Assembly: GCA_963969595.1 (NCBI GenBank)
Contig: OZ018415.1
Span: forward strand, 12,648,001-12,712,000
Reading direction: 5' to 3'
DNA from: Neckera pumila
Lineage: Eukaryota > Streptophyta > Bryopsida > Hypnales > Neckeraceae
DNA: 64,000 nt
A program made the translations under genes and the position numbers. The notes under the pieces were generated by a model, which made no database searches, was not told the origin of the DNA, and saw only the letters and a program-made list of their open reading frames with translations. Position 1 is the first letter of the stretch. Every line of letters begins with the position of its first letter. This document shows positions 40,601 through 54,164 of the stretch, piece after piece.

Positions 40601-43600
40601 ATTCTCAAAGAAGCTTCTGGAAATTGAAGACTTGTTCCGATGAGCTGCTTTAGTTCTGGGATCTTCAGTTTCCGCTTCTGAGATTTCTTCCTATCACGGA
40701 ACTCATGCATAGGCGGCCTCAAATCAGAACCTCTAGAACCCTCTCTTTGAGCAGGCAATCCGGTCGCTGCTGCCTCTTGCGATTGTTGCTTATGTCGTCG
40801 GATTCCCAGGCCATCAAGTGCTAGCCGGCGCTCGATTCGATACATTCGAAAGGCCTCAGAGTGCTCATCAATACTAATCAGCTCCCCAGGAGATGGTAAC
40901 TGCTGTAATACGTATCTGTGGCGCGATGCCCGGGCTACCTCCACAGAGGTAGACTGCTTGTCCAGAACTCCGTTGCCAAGCACCTGTCTAACATAAGCTT
41001 CTGGACTGAACAAGCCTTCCCGAACAAGTTCAGACAAAAGCAAAGGTAGCCTTTCTGAGCAATCTCCTTGCCAAAGCTCGTGTTGATCCAACCAAGCATA
41101 TATCAAGTCATGTATTGCAACTGAGCTACAAGTAGAATTATGCGTCGCAGAAAAATTGCCATCGCCTTGTTTAACCGAATGATCCATCGACACCTGTGCA
41201 GCATGTCCCTTTCTGCCCTTTCTGCTTCGGACCTGTACTGGCACACCGCCACGGGATACGGGAACACCACCATTGAAATGCTCCTGTAATATCGGGTCCG
41301 CGGAGTGGGAGCCAGTTTTAGAGTCCATTTCTGCTATCCTCATCCGTAGCACAGAGACAGCTACATACACACGAGACATATCCCTACATGCACAATATTT
41401 CCGTACTGTTTTACTAACAATGCCTCGGCTATCTCGGAAGTCACAAACAGCCCATTCGCACAAAAATCGTACTGGGTAGAGCTCTGATGGATTGACTGGA
41501 CCAGAAAGATTGAAAGCAGTGCGAGAAGTGACATCTGCTCGCCAGTCAGCTGGCAAATTATCGCTACTGCAGAACTCCTCATCGTATACACTTCGATAGG
41601 CACCTGCAATGTCTCCCTTTTCCAGAGCTTTGTCCAAAGCCTGCACAATTTTGCCTTCATTGTTCCGCAATAGTGTGGGACTCACTGCTCTTGAAAGAGA
41701 AGCAATACGTCTCCGTATCAAATCCACTGATTCATCCACTACAACCTCAGAATTCAACTTCCTCTTCCCCTTTGCATTGATGATCGACCTATCCTCATCC
41801 ACAAGGTTCATTCTCAAATCTCTGTCAATATCGTTGGATGAACTTTCGATGGCCGAGCTTTCATTGCCGCCCAAGCTCACACTAAGAGGCAAAGGGAAAC
41901 AATCCAATGCAACGAAGGTGTCAGGAGTGACAACAAGGAGGTACTGTAGTAGCTTCACTAATGTGTCGGCTACCTGATTTTGTCGAGAATTATCACTAGT
42001 GCTAGGCACGTGTCCCGACGGGTAAAGCTTACGGAGCCACTGAAGACATATCTCAATGACCATCCGTGAGTGTGTCTGAGATAAAGATATGCCGTCGATG
42101 AGTTCAAGCACAATCGGCAAAAGAAGTTCTAGAGCTTCCACACTCTCCTTTTCCTGTCAAATTTCGACCGATCATACTGATGAGTAACTACCTGATCACA
42201 ATCCCAAATCAACTAATCCTAAACATAAGATCAGTATTATACAATGCAGGTGACTATCAGATATATATTCGACCAACACAATGAGGTCTACTTCTCAGTG
42301 TAAAAGATATGATTCTGCTAATGCTTCAAACAATGAGTATCATTTGCAAAATTGCTGTACCTGGAGTTGCTTTAAAGTCCAGTCAACAACTTGAGTCCGA
42401 TTGAGCAGACCTTCTTTGTAATGCCAATGTGCCAAGCGCACAATATACCGCCATTTTGTAAACACATCAGGTTCTCTCTCTGCGGAATCCCCGCTTGTAG
42501 AAAGGATCCTGGCTCCAGGAGCTCCTCCAGGCTGACATAAATCGTCAAGCAGCCACTGGGTATATTCCAACACATTCTTAGTCCAAACCTCCACCCGCTT
42601 CGCCTGTGATTTATCCGGGCCCCCTGCCGACATCCCGATTGACAGGGGTTTAACCTGAACATGTCTCAAGTGCACGCAAGTCTGAGTGTGTCCAAGTAAT
42701 CGGAGACTATCCAGCTAACTTCAACCTACACTTCAAACTAGCCATAGAAAGGCACAGAAAGGCGTTATTGAAAACGTCAACTAGACCAGGCTCAAGAGCA
42801 CAACAGAAATTAATAACTATGAGATACTCAACACGTAGGTTCGCAGGTATGCTCAGCCAGAACATAAATTAAGCGTACGAATCACTAACAATCTGTAAGC
42901 GATGGTTCAATCCCACTACAGTTTATAAGTATCGAACGTATTTAAACTTCAATTGCATCATTTCTGTATAAGAAGCAAGCAGGAACTCGAAGGAGCGAGA
43001 GAAAAAATCCTATGGAAGTACAAACTTAGGAAGTATATCTGACCTGGTTAAGGTAAATGATTTTGATAAACCAAGTAGCTCGAAGTAATGGGACGTCATG
43101 TTTGATAAGTGCCTCAAAGATCGTACGTCTTTGATAGCCATGTGGTACATGCTCTGCCAAAGACCGAAGTCTCTTCCGTTGTGACAGATCCTGTGGTCGA
43201 CGTGGGGACAAGGTAAACAATGTCATTAATTGTGCTGACTTCGTCAACACTATCCAGTTTCATTTAATTTAACATGCTTTGTGAGAATTGCAACATCTTT
43301 CACTTTTCAAAGAACAAGCGCTCTTCTTGGCGTTCGAGTTATCAAGTTAAGCTCCCACCACTCAAGGCTACCAACTCCTTGCAAAAAAATGAAATTACCA
43401 ATGTTGTGGACGGCCGGTTTGTTTGAGCCCTAAATAAAAAGGTAAAAGACACAGGGGATAGCACAAAACTTACTTCTATCCACTTCTTCCTGAAATCTTC
43501 TCCACAGGTGCGGAACTCTGGGAAAACGCCCGTCTTTGCTAACAATGTACCCGAAAGTGGAACGCCATAAACTTGACCAGCCTGGAGCCAAAATCATACA

Positions 43601-46600
43601 ATCGTGCATAGAAAATCATTAATAATAGTTCCAAAAGAATTAGTTCTCGTCTTGTTAGTATATTTAGTAGAAAATGCAAGAACCCAACAAATCTACACAA
43701 ATACAAGTTAACCATGGCATACCTCATCTCAAAGACGAGGAATTTGTTTGAAGGGCAGCATATGTGCAAAACACAAACTTATTCATGCTCATAAGCACAA
43801 GCTGATTGGCTAATGGCAACCCCGTGCAGGCGAGTGCATATATCATGATTCCAGTATACAAATCAATATAATACAAACGGCAGTTGATTGGCGATACTAC
43901 CAAAGCTTACCTTACGTTTCCGTATAAGAGCATGATTAAGGTCCCGTAAGCGCTTTCGGATCGACTGCAAGAAACATAGCAGCGACTCAGAGTAAGAATT
44001 AAAACAAACACAATCAGATAATTAAAGTTCCAAACATATCCACAGTGAACAAGCTTATCAAACCCACCGCAGAAACACTCCCGCCAAAAATATAACCTCA
44101 CGTGAAGTCGAAACACTCGAGCCTCTACCAAAGTAATTACACTGTTACTAGTTGCAATTCAAACAACCTAGGTGAATAAACCGAACAGATATGAGGTTTA
44201 TCGTACGATTACAATATACGTCAATGAGTGATTCGTGATAAATGAAGAACTTGTACCTCTTTATAACGATTCACATTAAGTCTAGCCCATAGCCCACCGT
44301 TGTTTGTAAGAGTCAGTGAGGCCTCCTTAGACTCCTTCACAAGCACAGATTAAAGGTGTCTTTTGTATCAGGGATGGCAATTAGAAAGCTTCCAGCATCA
44401 GTGCAAGATATTACTTCAGACACGTTCTCCAAGCCCTAGCGTCTTAAGGCTATGTAATCCAGTCCAGCGACATATCCAGCTATCATGAACGTATCCAACT
44501 GTCCTGCTACAACTACTAATTCAAAGACAAAAGTCAGCAAAAAAGGGATACAATAGATCTTCCTAAACACTCAGGCTGCATATCTATTATCAGCTCAATA
44601 TCTATGCATTCATTGTTTATGTCATAATTCTCAGGCCTAGAAAGATCTCAGTACCCTAGAAACCAGACAGGCCTTCAACCTAAACAAAGGACATGATAAA
44701 ATTCGTGGTAAAAGCTGTATGAGACGATTTTGGCTCAAAAAATAGAGTAGGAGACAGTCATGGTGATGATATGAAAATAAAAGAGTGCTAGGTAAGAAGA
44801 GGCCGTCGTTGTTGTCTCAACTTGCTGTAGTGATCCCAGAAAGGATACACGAATAAATAATGCGTTCTAGCAAATTAGCCAAATTAAAAAGGGAAGTCAT
44901 GAACTTTCAGTGTATTCTGAACCTATGCGCCATGTAGTCCCTCAACACTGAATACTAGAACGTCATGGAGACAGATAATCCAATCTAGTAATGCAAATCA
45001 ATGGGTTGCTCTAAATTTTAAATTTCAAATAGTGAGAGTACCACAGATTATCTCATTAGGTGATTGTCAAAGTAACTAACCTCAACACCATCAATGAGTT
45101 CCTTGTAGCCGCTTTGACAAGTGTCCCTATTCAGAATCTCCTCAGCGCAATTAGGTGTTGGAGGGTAAAAGTCTGGTGCTCCAAGACTGCAATTACTTGC
45201 ACGTGTCAAACGCCGTAAGAATACAGGAACGATCGGATGATCTTGCAGATAGACCAAACAACTGGTCGAATGACTTATAAAGCGAAAAAAGATGGCATCC
45301 ACTATTCATCTTCAAGAAAGTCGGAAAAGAATCAGAATTGGGGAATTTAATTACTCACCGACCACTTAAGGGCTCCCTTTCGCAACGCAGCTTGTAAGGC
45401 TGTAGAGGAGGTGCGCGCCTGCAAACACGGTAAAGGAAAGCTCTTAACGAACTAGCCACCAGCATCACATTCCCAAGATAGCATTTTCACACCAACAAAC
45501 AAACGAGGATCAACTTAACATCCTTTCAGACTGCTTGTCCATAGTAAATGATCATCTCTCCACATCATGTTATGCCATCTATATAAATCCAAAACAACCA
45601 CTAACCTCTAAACCCTCGATGTCTAAGAAGTAAGTATCGAACAGTACTAAAACAATGATGTAAGATACAAAGGTTAAATTTCTTAACCGCCAATATCGTG
45701 AAGACATGCAATCACTGGAGACAAGCACCAAAATGTAACCTTCCAAGATGAAAAGATGGCAATTAAACTTCTCTTTGCTCCCTATATGAACAAAGCGTTG
45801 ACAAAGGATAGTGCAATCTGATTTTAATTTGACATACGTGCTTAGCGTTTCACGTCTCAATTCTCTTTCTCAAATATTGAAGCCTGGCAATCCCAGAATA
45901 TCTACTTGAACTAAAACACTACATAAATGTGGAGCGCACGTTTGCTCCCAAGCTCGAGAAAATGCGTTTCAATAGACGGCCACTGTAAATTAGGGGTTTT
46001 CGTTTTTTATTTAACATTTTAGGAGCACCAAAATCTCCTTCGGCATACACAAAAAAAAACTAGCAAAGCGCGAGGAGAGGAGTGGGAGCGACAGCTGCAG
46101 CCTTAAAATAGGAATTCGAACTCAGAAAATTCTGAACTATAAATACAGATTTACGGAACTCTTTGATAGGAAATGAGGTTTAAGTGATCGGGTCGAAATT
46201 GAAATCTAATAAGAACGCGAGGAATACTAGGGAAGATAACAAGAACTATGTAGAATACAAAGAGCATCTCTGACTACAAATAACGAGTAATTGAAGACTG
46301 TAGCTGTTATACAGAGCAGAGGCATCTCCATAGAATGGGAAGAGAGGATTAAGGTGGAGTTAATACAGTGATAGGACTGGGAACTAATTTAGAGAAGCAC
46401 CTCCTATTCAAACGACTACAATGATGATAAGCATCCCAAAATGTTGTTGCCAGAAAAGGATAAAAACTTCAGTCTAGAAGACTGTTTCCCAACACCCGAA
46501 CCGTCTTCAAAACCTAATGAGTCACTTATGATTTGCCCTCTACAGAGGGCAAAAGCCAGTATGAAAGCAAGAGCGATGATCTTGTAGCTAAGGATGACAT

Positions 46601-47159
46601 GAAAAATACCGATTAAGCTACAAAATAATGGAGAACGAGTATTCTGTGGAGTTAGAAGTCACAAGCTGTTCACTTAAAATGTTTAGAGAGAAAAGACAGC
46701 AGAACGTTGACGGTGCCAAAAGCATGAATTCTGATTAGGGTTCAATTAATTTGTACAGAAACTCATTAGACGCCTGGAAAAGTGCTAAAGAATGACGATG
46801 TGAAAACGGCAGTATAGTAATCCATTAGAGGAGGGAATCCGGACGGTGTCTTCGGATACTAGCTGCTGGCTCTCTGTGCCTTAGGCGCACGATACGGACA
46901 ATTTCCAAGTTCCAGCTTCCTATACACCCCACTAGGAGATGGACTACATGAATAATTAGGTAGAGGAAGAGAATAAGGATGCGGATGGGGATAGGCACAG
47001 AATAAGGAATAGGTGAAAAGCAGAAGGTACTTGCCGGGAAACGAAATTGAAGTTGGATGAGTTCTGAAAGGAAGGATCAGAGGAGCGCGCAGGTGGAGGA
47101 CCCCCTCCACCAGGCACACCACTGCTGCTGCCCCCAGCAGCAGCAGGGTAACGGTGCAT
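34643..47159 (-). CDS. MED12: Mediator complex subunit 12 (MED12), complete
   Basis: Sixteen exons, all phases consistent, 2246 residues: 47035-47159, 45359-45418, 45081-45186, 44257-44325, 43911-43964, 43474-43581, 43044-43190, 42361-42654, 40131-42153, 39543-39957, 38736-39380, 37586-38549, 36904-37191, 35779-36464, 35243-35570, 34643-35071. MED12 belongs to the CDK8 kinase module (with MED13 and cyclin C) that controls RNA polymerase II Mediator in the nucleus. Plant MED12 signatures are present: LGAPDFYPPTPNCAEEIL, SGYKELIDGVE, AGQVYGVPLSGTLLAKTG, TCGEDFRKKWIE, EHVPHGYQRR and VPLLRATWFIK. The C-terminal tail is DPWTLLEDG ... LKGAVRIRRTDLTY. Intron 1 is long (about 1.6 kb) and its donor is GC (CCG|GCAAGT), the only one that keeps the SRRAPPLQPYKL reading. 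The N-terminus is glycine/proline/serine-rich. Confidence 0.97.
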
Positions 47160-48420
47160 CCCTCCCTAATGCTTCCCGCATCGTCCTGACTGCATCCTGC
47201 TAACGCTCCTTTTCATACGGTCCCTGTATGCAGTCCTGTATGCAATTCTCTCCTTGCAAGCCTCTCTCTAACCAGTGCAGCATAGCCAATCCATACGCGG
47301 CTAATGATGTCTCCACCAACATTCACAATCGCTTTTTCTCCCGGCTAATTGCTACTCCGCCATTCCACAATCTAAAAATCAAATCCGCTTCCTCCATAAG
47401 CTTTCCACGCAAATCCTACACTTCCGATAGGCTCCGCTCCACCACCACGCCAAACCGCCTAACTGCTTCCAAGCGCTCTCAAAAACCAAACCAAACCACG
47501 TACTCGTCGAGTTCAAATGCCAAGCACTGAAACCTCCAACCACCTAATCACGGCTCTAAATTTACACCTCCGTCCACCGAAATCACCTCCTCCACACTAA
47601 CCCCGCGCTCCGTAGCTGAATGTCCGCCGAAAGTCCGAAACCTCACACCAGAGACGCAAACCTCCTGTAAAACAGAGAAAACCTAGTGCAAACCTCATAA
47701 CAACCACAAAAAGCTTCACGAACTCCAAACAATCGCGCGCGCTCGCTCGCTCGCTCGGAAATCAACCAGATCAACAGACACCGCACCCCAATCTCTTCCA
47801 CAAACCCTTCCACACGTCTCCCCTCCGTCCTCCCTTCTACACTCCACCCGCCATTCCACCGTCCACACTCCCGTTCTGCTCTCGACAAGCTCCCCCCTGC
47901 ACCAGCTCCGAATGGCCGTGAGAAATGAACTCGTCCGAATGTCGGCACGCACGCACGCACGCTCACTCAAACGGAAAAGAAAGGAAAGGAAAGCTGCCTG
48001 GACCGCGATCGAAGGTCCGTTGAAGCGTTGACAGAGCTCGTCGCGGCACCCATATGCTCTCTCCTCGTGGTGCCGGCGACGCCGCAAAAGAGGTCGGAAG
48101 GGTCGACGACGACTGCTGCGACTCCCCTTGCCAGCTCGACCGACGACGACGACCGCAGGGGGACGCGGACTGACGCGAGACGAAAATGGGCCGGGGTTTC
48201 GACGAATTGAGACGGTCGTCGAGGAAATGGGGAGAGGTTTGGACGGAAGTTGGAGCGACGAAATAACTTCAGGGAGTCTTACACGTAAAAGCTGGTCGCC
48301 CGGTACATCTCAGCGCCATTTATCTGACCGTCTTCCCGAATGTCATTGCGGAGTAATTTCGGCCGTGTATTGCTACGGTATAATAAGTTAGTAGTTGCGA
48401 CCATTAAAAATAAGGCTTCG
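47160..48420 (-). promoter_or_regulatory. MED12 5' flank, CpG- and microsatellite-rich
   Basis: Composition is much GC-richer than the DNA beyond 48.4 kb. It holds a GCTC/CGCTCG run (47734-47758) and a GCAC run (47945-47965). Frames on both strands here (for example 47716-48087 minus) are products of the simple repeats and GC bias. The MED12 leader and promoter should lie here; the boundary with AT-rich repeats near 48.42 kb is sharp. Confidence 0.5.
47734..47758. repeat. GCGC/GCTC microsatellite
   Basis: Run of CG dinucleotides followed by four CTCG units, in the MED12 5' flank. Confidence 0.85.
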
Positions 48421-48479
48421 TGATCTCATATTAGGTTGCAAGGTAAGGTAGGAAGTCCATAGTAGACTCTTTTGTAGTC

Positions 48480-49720
48480 ATTGTACATATTTAGACTTGT
48501 TGGATACAAAACAAAAATTAACAAAGTAGTGGTATATTGAAGAATATTCATATGTATTTTGAAAAAACAAAGATATATACTATAGGGAATCAAAGCAATA
48601 TGACGTAGCTTTCTAATGGAGATCTTACACAAAAGAGTAATGTTGTTCTTTAGGATGTTGACATAACATTTGGTCATAGAAAGGTGTCCCTTCTACATGC
48701 AACTGGAAAAAGTATATTTGTCAACTACAATAGTAAGCGATTTGAGGAGGATCCTTGATACCAAAATACCAGCATTAGCCACCTAAAGTGAACAGTGTAG
48801 ATAGTGAGACAGAAAAAGGTCCTCTTTCCTATTATTCAGGTATACCATGAGTGTCAATGATTTATTTCCCTGCACAATTCCAGTGGCAATCTAAATGTGT
48901 CACTTCATGTTGTTGAACCTTTTGCCATATACAAAAGCAACATGGATGTTTTTGATTTTGTAGAAAGAAGAAAGTGAACTCTGTGAATTCTACTTGTACA
49001 ATGTTCTCTGATGGCATTGAAGTCACAAATGTAGGAATGGAATTTTGGAGCAATAGATAGTATGCAATAGTCAACACTCAATAGGTATGAGGAATCGCAA
49101 AATAAAATTTATTCACTAAATTCATGAATGTGTTTATTCAAGAAGAAGGAACTTTACTAGTAAAGCTTTATGGTGACTTAGCTTTGAAGCAGCAAATTTA
49201 GGCATGGAATTTTGGGCAATAGAGTACAATGGTGAATACTCAACAAATATAGAAATTTACAAAATAAAATGTCTTTCATGAATGGATTTATAAAACGGCA
49301 ATCTTTCAACCCAAATTCAAACCTTTGAGCTCCAATGCCAAGTTCTTGAGCCCCAATTCCATATTGAGTGCATTTTGTACTAGATTAGGATGTAAAAGAG
49401 AAAAAGAGGTCTAATACTCAAGATCCTAAATGGAATGGGATTCATAACAAGTGTACTTACATTATAAGTTTTCACTTCATAATTTCATATAAATATGCCT
49501 TGGTAGTACAAGTTTTTGTGATTGGCCATGGATTAAAAGGAAAAAAAAAATTATATAGAAAGAAGTTGTACATGTAATGAAGCTCAGATAATTAAGACTC
49601 AATAAGTAAGCAAGTAGTACTAAGGAAATTTTGTTCAATACTAAGGATGGCATCTATATACTAGTCAAAAATTTCAACACTATTGGATACACTAAAAAAT
49701 TTAATCCATAGTGTGAGTGA
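48480..49720. repeat. Composite AT-rich repeat, copy 1
   Basis: Blocks shared with later copies, in order: GCTTTCTAATGG-GATCTTA ... GGATGTTGACATAAC ... AAGGTGTC (48557-48790); GGCAATCTAAATGTG ... TTGTTGAACCTTTTGCCATA (48885-49050); TTTATGGTGAC ... GGCAATAGAGT (49140-49330); and the CTATATA-CTAGTCAA ... ATTTCAACACTATTGGATA block (49640-49700). No long frame runs through it. It is a decayed transposable element, class unknown. Confidence 0.65.
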
Positions 49721-49875
49721 TTATTCCTGCGTGAAGAAAAAATCATCCCTAGAGTTTGGCCGAGGGGAGTGTATGGGACCCTTAAACTATATTGCCTTCC
49801 AAGCAATGGACTTCTATAATCAAGGACAATGTTCTACATCAAAAATCACTCTAAAATCAATACCTTAAATGAGGC

Positions 49876-49921
49876 TGTTTGTTTGTTTGTTTGTTTGTTT
49901 TGTTTTGTTTTGTTTTGTTTA
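49876..49921. repeat. (GTTT)n(GTTTT)n microsatellite
   Basis: About five GTTT units pass directly into about five GTTTT units, at the left of the GC-rich patch. Confidence 0.9.
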
Positions 49922-50126
49922 TAGTATGGACAACTTCCTGACCGTGCGTCCCCCGGCCGCGTGCTTGATACCGTCGGAAAGCTCTCGTCGAGGAGGGGTG
50001 CACCGGCTTGGTTTCGTGGCGTTTGGAGCGGTGGTGCAAAAGTTATTGAATTTCAAAGTATTTATTGATTAAAAAGTTAGAAAATTACTTTTACTTTGAT
50101 TTTGGTGGCATTCTTGGTACTGAGAG

Positions 50127-50192
50127 GGGAACCGGGAGTAGAACTGGGAGTAGAATCGGAAGTAGAACCAGGAGTGGAACCAGGAGTAGATG
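50127..50192. repeat. 12-bp imperfect minisatellite
   Basis: Units of the form GGGAGTAGAACC (variants GGGAGTAGAATC, GGAAGTAGAACC, AGGAGTGGAACC) repeat about five times. Confidence 0.8.
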
Positions 50193-51689
50193 AAAATTGG
50201 GCCAACGGCACAGGGTCACACTAGTCACCATTAAGACACCACAATGGCTTTTAATTTAGCCCTAAAGAGTAAGTGCAGCACACAATGCCATAGCATGCAC
50301 ACCACACCTTCACATATATTGATTCAATTGAACTTCCAATTCATTATAAACCTCAAGGTTTACCCTTGGGACATAATTTTTCTCCATTTTTGAGTACCAC
50401 AATGGGTCCTAAATGAGATTTAACTTAAAAATTCAGCACTCAACTTTCATACAACCATTTCCTTATACATTTGAACTTCCACTCCCAAATAATCATACAA
50501 CCATTCAACCCTAACCATGGTACCCAATTGTAATTCAATCAATTCATTGCAAAAACAAAATATTTTGTAATTATCATTACAATTCAAGTTGATAGAGATC
50601 ACAAGGAACAATAAGAGATGGAGTTTAATTGACCGCCGTTAGGGCATCAAACCTTCCTTCATGAGAATAATCACCACCGCCTTGTCCGTGCTTCGATTAG
50701 GTTGAATTTAGGCTTTTCGGAAAGCCAACTTGAAGATGCATCTTTGCATCAATTTTCAGCTCCAGTCGCCAAACTATCCATTGGCGGTTGCTTTTCAAAG
50801 TTGTAGGTCATCTTTGAATCTCAAAAAATCCTAACTTTCTTCCATCCTTCACATCAGACCCTCTTCACCTCCCATTTTTCACTCATTATTTGCTCCCAAG
50901 AATAAGTGAACCTACTCAACAAATTGGTCCTACTTTTTATCCTAACTCATTGCCATGATGTTTCTAACACTTTTTCTCTATTTTTCATTGCCATTTCTCC
51001 ACCAAGCTCTCAAAACACACATACACATACAAGTTGAGAGAGACAGAGCTTGGAACCCTAATTTTTTCCTATATCTCATACACTAATGACTAATTTCCTT
51101 AATCACATTCATCCCACCTTAATTTACAACTAAATCGCTAATTTACTGTAAAATGCGCTAAATTAGTGAAAAGTGTGGTAATTTAGTGCAAATCCCCCTA
51201 AATTACTGTTTTTTCCCAAATTTTATTGTTTTGATCCTATTTTCATGTTTCTAACACTATCTTAATATTGTAGTAGTAGTTTTAAGTTTACTAACTTGTT
51301 TTGTGTTTTTTCATATTTATTATTTTTGTGGTTTTCAAGTTACTTTTAGTTTCATTCCAACTTGTAGGATTTTGTTTTAGTTTTCTAAATGTTTTACCAT
51401 TTGCCTAATTTGGTTACTTTACCAAATCTTGCTTAAAGTCTTTTTAGTTTTAACTTCCCATTTTTTCCCTAGATTTTTTCCATTACTTTTTCTTAATTGC
51501 ATTTCTAGATTTTCAACCTAAATTCCTACAATTTTTCTTCCTATCTCACGGAAGACTCCCTAAATTGTGATCATGGCTTAATCCGTTGTCCTAACACTTC
51601 CGAACTTGGAATTTAATACATAATATTTATATTTCCTACAGTCTAAAAAGTGAACCAATACAGTGGTTCACACATAGTTGAAAAAATTA

Positions 51690-54060
51690 ATAACCTTTAA
51701 AAATGATATTTGTAAATGAAACATTGAAAATATATCATTGAAATTTTTTATTGCATTCTACTATTGTGATAGAAAAAATCTACTAGTTTAATTGTTAACA
51801 TTCTAGTTTTTTCGATTCTAAGGATTCTAAGATGAAATTCAAGATGGCATAGCTTTCTAATGGGGATCTTAATAGGAAAATAGTCTTGTTCCTTTGGATG
51901 TTGATATAATTCTTGCATAAAAAGAGCAAGGTGTCCCTTTTCTAAATGCAACTCAGAAAAGTATATTTGTACTACAGTATAATGGTGAGCGATTCAAGAA
52001 AGTTCCTTCATTCCAAACTACCATTGTTGACCTCAAACCATCTGGAGTGAAGAGCGTAGATAGTGTTACAAGCAAAGATTATCTTTCCCTATTGAGACAA
52101 TCATGTGCAATGGTCACCATTCAACAACTATAAGGATTCAAAAAACAAAATGTTTTTATAAAAAGATCCTTAAAATGGTGGCTTTTCAACCCAAATTCAA
52201 ACCTTTGAGCCACACTATCAACCTCTTAAATCCCCATTCCACAATAAGTACATTCTGCACCAAATCATGATGCAAAAGAAATAAATCGAGTTCTAAACTA
52301 GGGATCCCAATTGGGATGAAATTCATAATGGGTGCACTTACTTTTGTATATTTTTTTATTTATAATTTCATATAAGGGTGCTCAAAAAGTAAGCCACTGC
52401 CATTAGAAAATTTTATTCAATATCAGAGGTGACACCTATATATTGATCAAGAATTTCATCATTGTTGGATATAATGACAAATTTGATCAACAATTGAGAA
52501 AATTGATAATTGTTTATTAATTTATATTCATACATTAACATTAAAAATGTATCATTGACATTTTTATTGCATTCTATTAATGTGATAAAGAATCTATTAC
52601 TTTAGCTGTTAAGATTCTAAGTATTTTGAAGTGAAATTTCAAGAGTTTTCAAACTTTAAAGAATTAAAGTGATAGTTTGGTTTATTTAATGAAAGATTTG
52701 TTCTTGAGTGTCACAACAATAAAGTGAACCATTCAACTTTTAATTTTTTAATTTTTTATACTTATTTCAATTTTTGAAGTAATATCTTGAAATTTTAAAA
52801 TCACCAATTTTAAATATGTCTCAATATTTTACATCGTTTTTGTTTTTGTAATTTTTGGAACTTTTTGAAATGAAATAATGTAAATACTTATATTTTTCAC
52901 TTGTCTCAAATATCTTGAAGATAATTAAATTTCCCACAAATTCTTGATCAATTTCAAAAGACAAGCTAGTGACAAAAAATATTTAAGCTATAATCATTTT
53001 ATTACAAAATGAAGCTCAACTTTTATGGATATTATTACTTAACAATTTTTTGTATAAACATCTAAGTGTTAAAATTTTCAAAAAAAATGGATTCTATATT
53101 TAGCATGCTTGAATTATATAATTTAAGAACTAATTTCTCTATCTCCAAAAAAAATTAGTGTTTCTTTTGCAAAATATGAAGGAAATACCTGTATTATTTT
53201 GAGATAGGGGGACTAAATGACAATTACTTTATAGGTGGCCTTGTAGTCTATAACCTTGGATCTCAATTCATGTGTGATTTAGTAACAATGGACCACTGAA
53301 AAAACTGCATAGTTTGCTTGCAAAAGTCTTTTTAAAAGTTAATTTGCAGTAAAGACTATTACTTTGGAAACAAATTAATGCTCAGTTGAATACAATGATC
53401 TTGTATCCATGTTTGCTATTTATTTCAAATCTATCCATGCAAAAAAAGGAAAAGTTGTGAATGAATAGGGCCCCCCTCCCTCATGCACTAGTCTTTTACA
53501 AATTTGAATCACCAAAAAGAATTAGATGAAAATCATCACTTTTATATTCTACAACAAACTTTGAAGTCATGCATCCAATACTTTTTGACCTTTTGTCCTT
53601 TCAAGGTTAAGAAAAAAATGCTACTAAACTGTTCAAGAATCTTGAAGAATATACCAATGAAGGCATATTTTGTACCAATAAACTATTCTATTGGTACAAA
53701 TAAATTGTGACCAATAGGAAAAAGACATTAATTTTGAAGAACAAAAATATATTTCAAGTAACTTATTGTAATCTATCATCTATGTCTTTAGGCTAGCAAT
53801 GTAGAATTTGAGGGATGAATGATAGACTTCAATGGTGCAGAGTTAAATAATCAAGATAATTCTCTTTAAAGTGAGAATTATTAGACTTTCATTTTCAAAC
53901 TTACATAAAAAAATCACTAATCTCGTAAGATTTACTAGTCTTCAATTTATAATCAATTTATAAATGAATTTTTGAATTGTTTGTTTCAAAATCTATTGAT
54001 AAACACTAGATAATACAATTGTTTTTTAACCTCTTTTGCAAATGTAATCCTTAATTAGGT
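51690..54060. repeat. Composite AT-rich repeat, end of copy 1 and copy 2
   Basis: The block ATATCATTGA ... TTTTTATTGCATTCTA ... GTGATA (51735-51775) closes copy 1. At about 51837 the sequence jumps to the start block of copy 2 (GCATAGCTTTCTAATGGGG). It runs on through GGCTTTTCAACCCAAATTC (52180), CTATATATTGATCAA (52435), the same ATTGCATTCTA block (52567) and the unoccupied TTAA site at 52686. A long further block to about 54060 recurs at 58.27-59.40 kb. Confidence 0.6.
52676..52716. other. Empty-site paralogue for element copy B
   Basis: TTTGGTTTATTTAATG, then AAAGATTTGTTCTTGAGTG. The occupied locus reads TTTGGTTTGTTTAA at 55215-55226 and, after the element, TTAATGTAAGTTTTG and TTCTTGAGTACCGCAACAA at 56147 onward. 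The single TTAA here is at 52686-52689. Confidence 0.75.
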
Positions 54061-54164
54061 CATATATTAGTACCAATCCACCTTAAGTTAAATTTTTTGG
54101 GCTATATTTATATTAATGCAAACACAAATTGTATTGAAACTAACACAAAATTAATACAATACTA

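Larger units (their letters stand above)
49721..51680. other. Unrelated insert inside the composite repeat
   Basis: Copy 1 breaks off near 49.72 kb and its expected next block appears only at about 51.69 kb, so about 1.9 kb looks inserted. The insert holds a GTTT/GTTTT run, a GC-rich patch at about 49935-50040, the 12-bp repeat at 50127, and AT-rich sequence with many oligo-T runs. No gene is recognised and I could not define its ends. Confidence 0.4.

Noticed and set aside
47643..48391. Several frames of 60-123 codons on both strands upstream of MED12
   Set aside because: Driven by GC-rich simple repeats (CGCTCG, GCAC); low-complexity arginine-rich products with no conservation signal.
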